Source: Pseudaestuariivita sp.
GTDB lineage: Bacteria; Pseudomonadota; Alphaproteobacteria; Rhodobacterales; Rhodobacteraceae
Direction of reading: 5' to 3'
Assembly: GCA_020629995.1 (NCBI GenBank)
Contig: JAHDCH010000027.1
Span: 1 to 6,410 of the forward strand
DNA: 6,410 nucleotides
The translations under genes and the position numbers were made by a program. Positions 5,973 through 6,410 of this stretch are shown piece after piece. Position 1 is the stretch's first letter, and every line of letters begins with the position of its first letter. The notes under the pieces were generated by a model. That model ran no database searches and had not been told where the DNA came from. It was given only the letters and a program-made list of their open reading frames with translations.

Positions 5973-6410
5973 TTAGTACGCGTTGTCGATGTTGAAGTTA
6001 TAGAGCGTGCGGGCCGAGCCATAGCGTTTGAACTCGGACGCCTTGGCATCGCAGCCGCCGCGCGCCAGCAGGTCTTCGAGGATCGCGATATGTTCGGGGC
6101 GCATCTCTTTTTCGATGCAGTCGGCGCCCAGCGATTTGACCGAGCCGCGCACAAAGAGGCGCGCCTCGTAGATCGAATCGCCAAGGGCGTCGCCCGCGTC
6201 GCCGCAAACGACAAGGTTGCCCGATTGCGCCATGAACGCCGACATGTGGCCGACATTGCCGTGCACGACGATGTCGATGCCCTTCATCGAGATGCCGCAG
6301 CGCGACGAGGCGTTGCCCTTGATCACCAGCGTGCCGCCATGGCCGGTGGCGCCCGCGTATTGCGAGGCGTCGCCTTCGATCACCACGGTGCCCGACATCA
6401 TGTTTTCGGC
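5973..6410 (-). CDS. mgsB: N-methylglutamate synthase subunit B (GXGXG domain; 5' end beyond window)
   Basis: The last 145 codons of a gene run in from the right edge and stop at TAA (5975-5973). The visible part is a right-handed beta-helix like the C-terminal alpha-domain of glutamate synthase, with repeated strand-turn units: GTVVIEGDASQYAGATGHGGTLVIKGNA, then DIVVHGNVGHMSAFMAQSGNLVVCGDAG and ARLFVRGSVKSLG. A helical tail follows (RPEHIAILEDLLARGG) and the protein ends RTLYNFNIDNAY. Upstream of the two methionines the frame is still open to the window edge with Ala-Glu-Asn, so those Mets are internal and the true start lies outside. MgsB supplies the structural domain of the three-part synthase. 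MgsA (class II amidotransferase domain) would be expected just upstream, off the window. FwdC-like or GlxC-like GXGXG proteins are the alternative family names, but mgsC ten bases downstream and gmaS after it favour MgsB. Confidence 0.9.
   Translation of the reverse strand, partial: AENMMSGTVVIEGDASQYAGATGHGGTLVIKGNASSRCGISMKGIDIVVHGNVGHMSAFMAQSGNLVVCGDAGDALGDSIYEARLFVRGSVKSLGADCIEKEMRPEHIAILEDLLARGGCDAKASEFKRYGSARTLYNFNIDNAY

Noticed and set aside
5963..6256. N-terminal extension of mgsC up to an ATG at 6256
   Set aside because: It would overlap mgsB in another frame. The extra sequence is arginine- and serine-rich shadow translation, and ATG 5962 has AAGGA at good spacing.

Overview
The window is high-GC, densely packed DNA carrying a methylated-amine catabolism region of the kind known from marine Roseobacter-clade alphaproteobacteria (Rhodobacterales). 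I base this on the gene set (trimethylamine monooxygenase, gamma-glutamylmethylamide synthetase and N-methylglutamate synthase subunits close together), the protein sequences as I recognise them, and the GC-rich codon use. No species can be named from the sequence alone.

Layout, left to right. Bases 1-59 look like the last 18 codons of a plus-strand gene entering from the left. Bases 60-241 are non-coding and contain a hairpin terminator (171-199) for the leftward operon that follows. That operon, on the minus strand, is tmm (2281-947) followed with no spacer by a class I glutamine-amidotransferase-like gene (946-242). A 196-base divergent intergenic region (2282-2477) separates tmm from a plus-strand gene for a Suppressor-of-fused (SUFU) domain protein (2478-3119). 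A strong terminator (3162-3190), shaped to work mainly leftward, separates the SUFU gene from gmaS (4538-3210, minus). Upstream of gmaS, on the same strand, are mgsC (5962-4616) and the 3' part of mgsB (6410-5973, cut by the window edge). The transcription order there is mgsB, mgsC, gmaS.

How the genes work together (established for these families): Tmm oxidises trimethylamine to trimethylamine N-oxide. Later demethylations, whose genes are not in this window, yield monomethylamine. GmaS ligates methylamine to glutamate to form gamma-glutamylmethylamide. The MgsABC complex converts that to N-methylglutamate, which N-methylglutamate dehydrogenase (not in the window) oxidises, returning glutamate and feeding the C1 unit into one-carbon metabolism. 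The window therefore encodes the first step of trimethylamine use and the middle steps of the indirect methylamine pathway.

Points worth a second look: MgsC keeps the glutamate-synthase FMN barrel but has no cysteines where glutamate synthases bind their iron-sulphur cluster. The amidotransferase abuts tmm and might act on a gamma-glutamyl compound. A hairpin and a sigma-54-like element overlap in the mgsC-gmaS gap. A SUFU gene of unknown role sits between the two amine operons. I did not find an obviously new multi-gene system, CRISPR array, mobile element or RNA gene.
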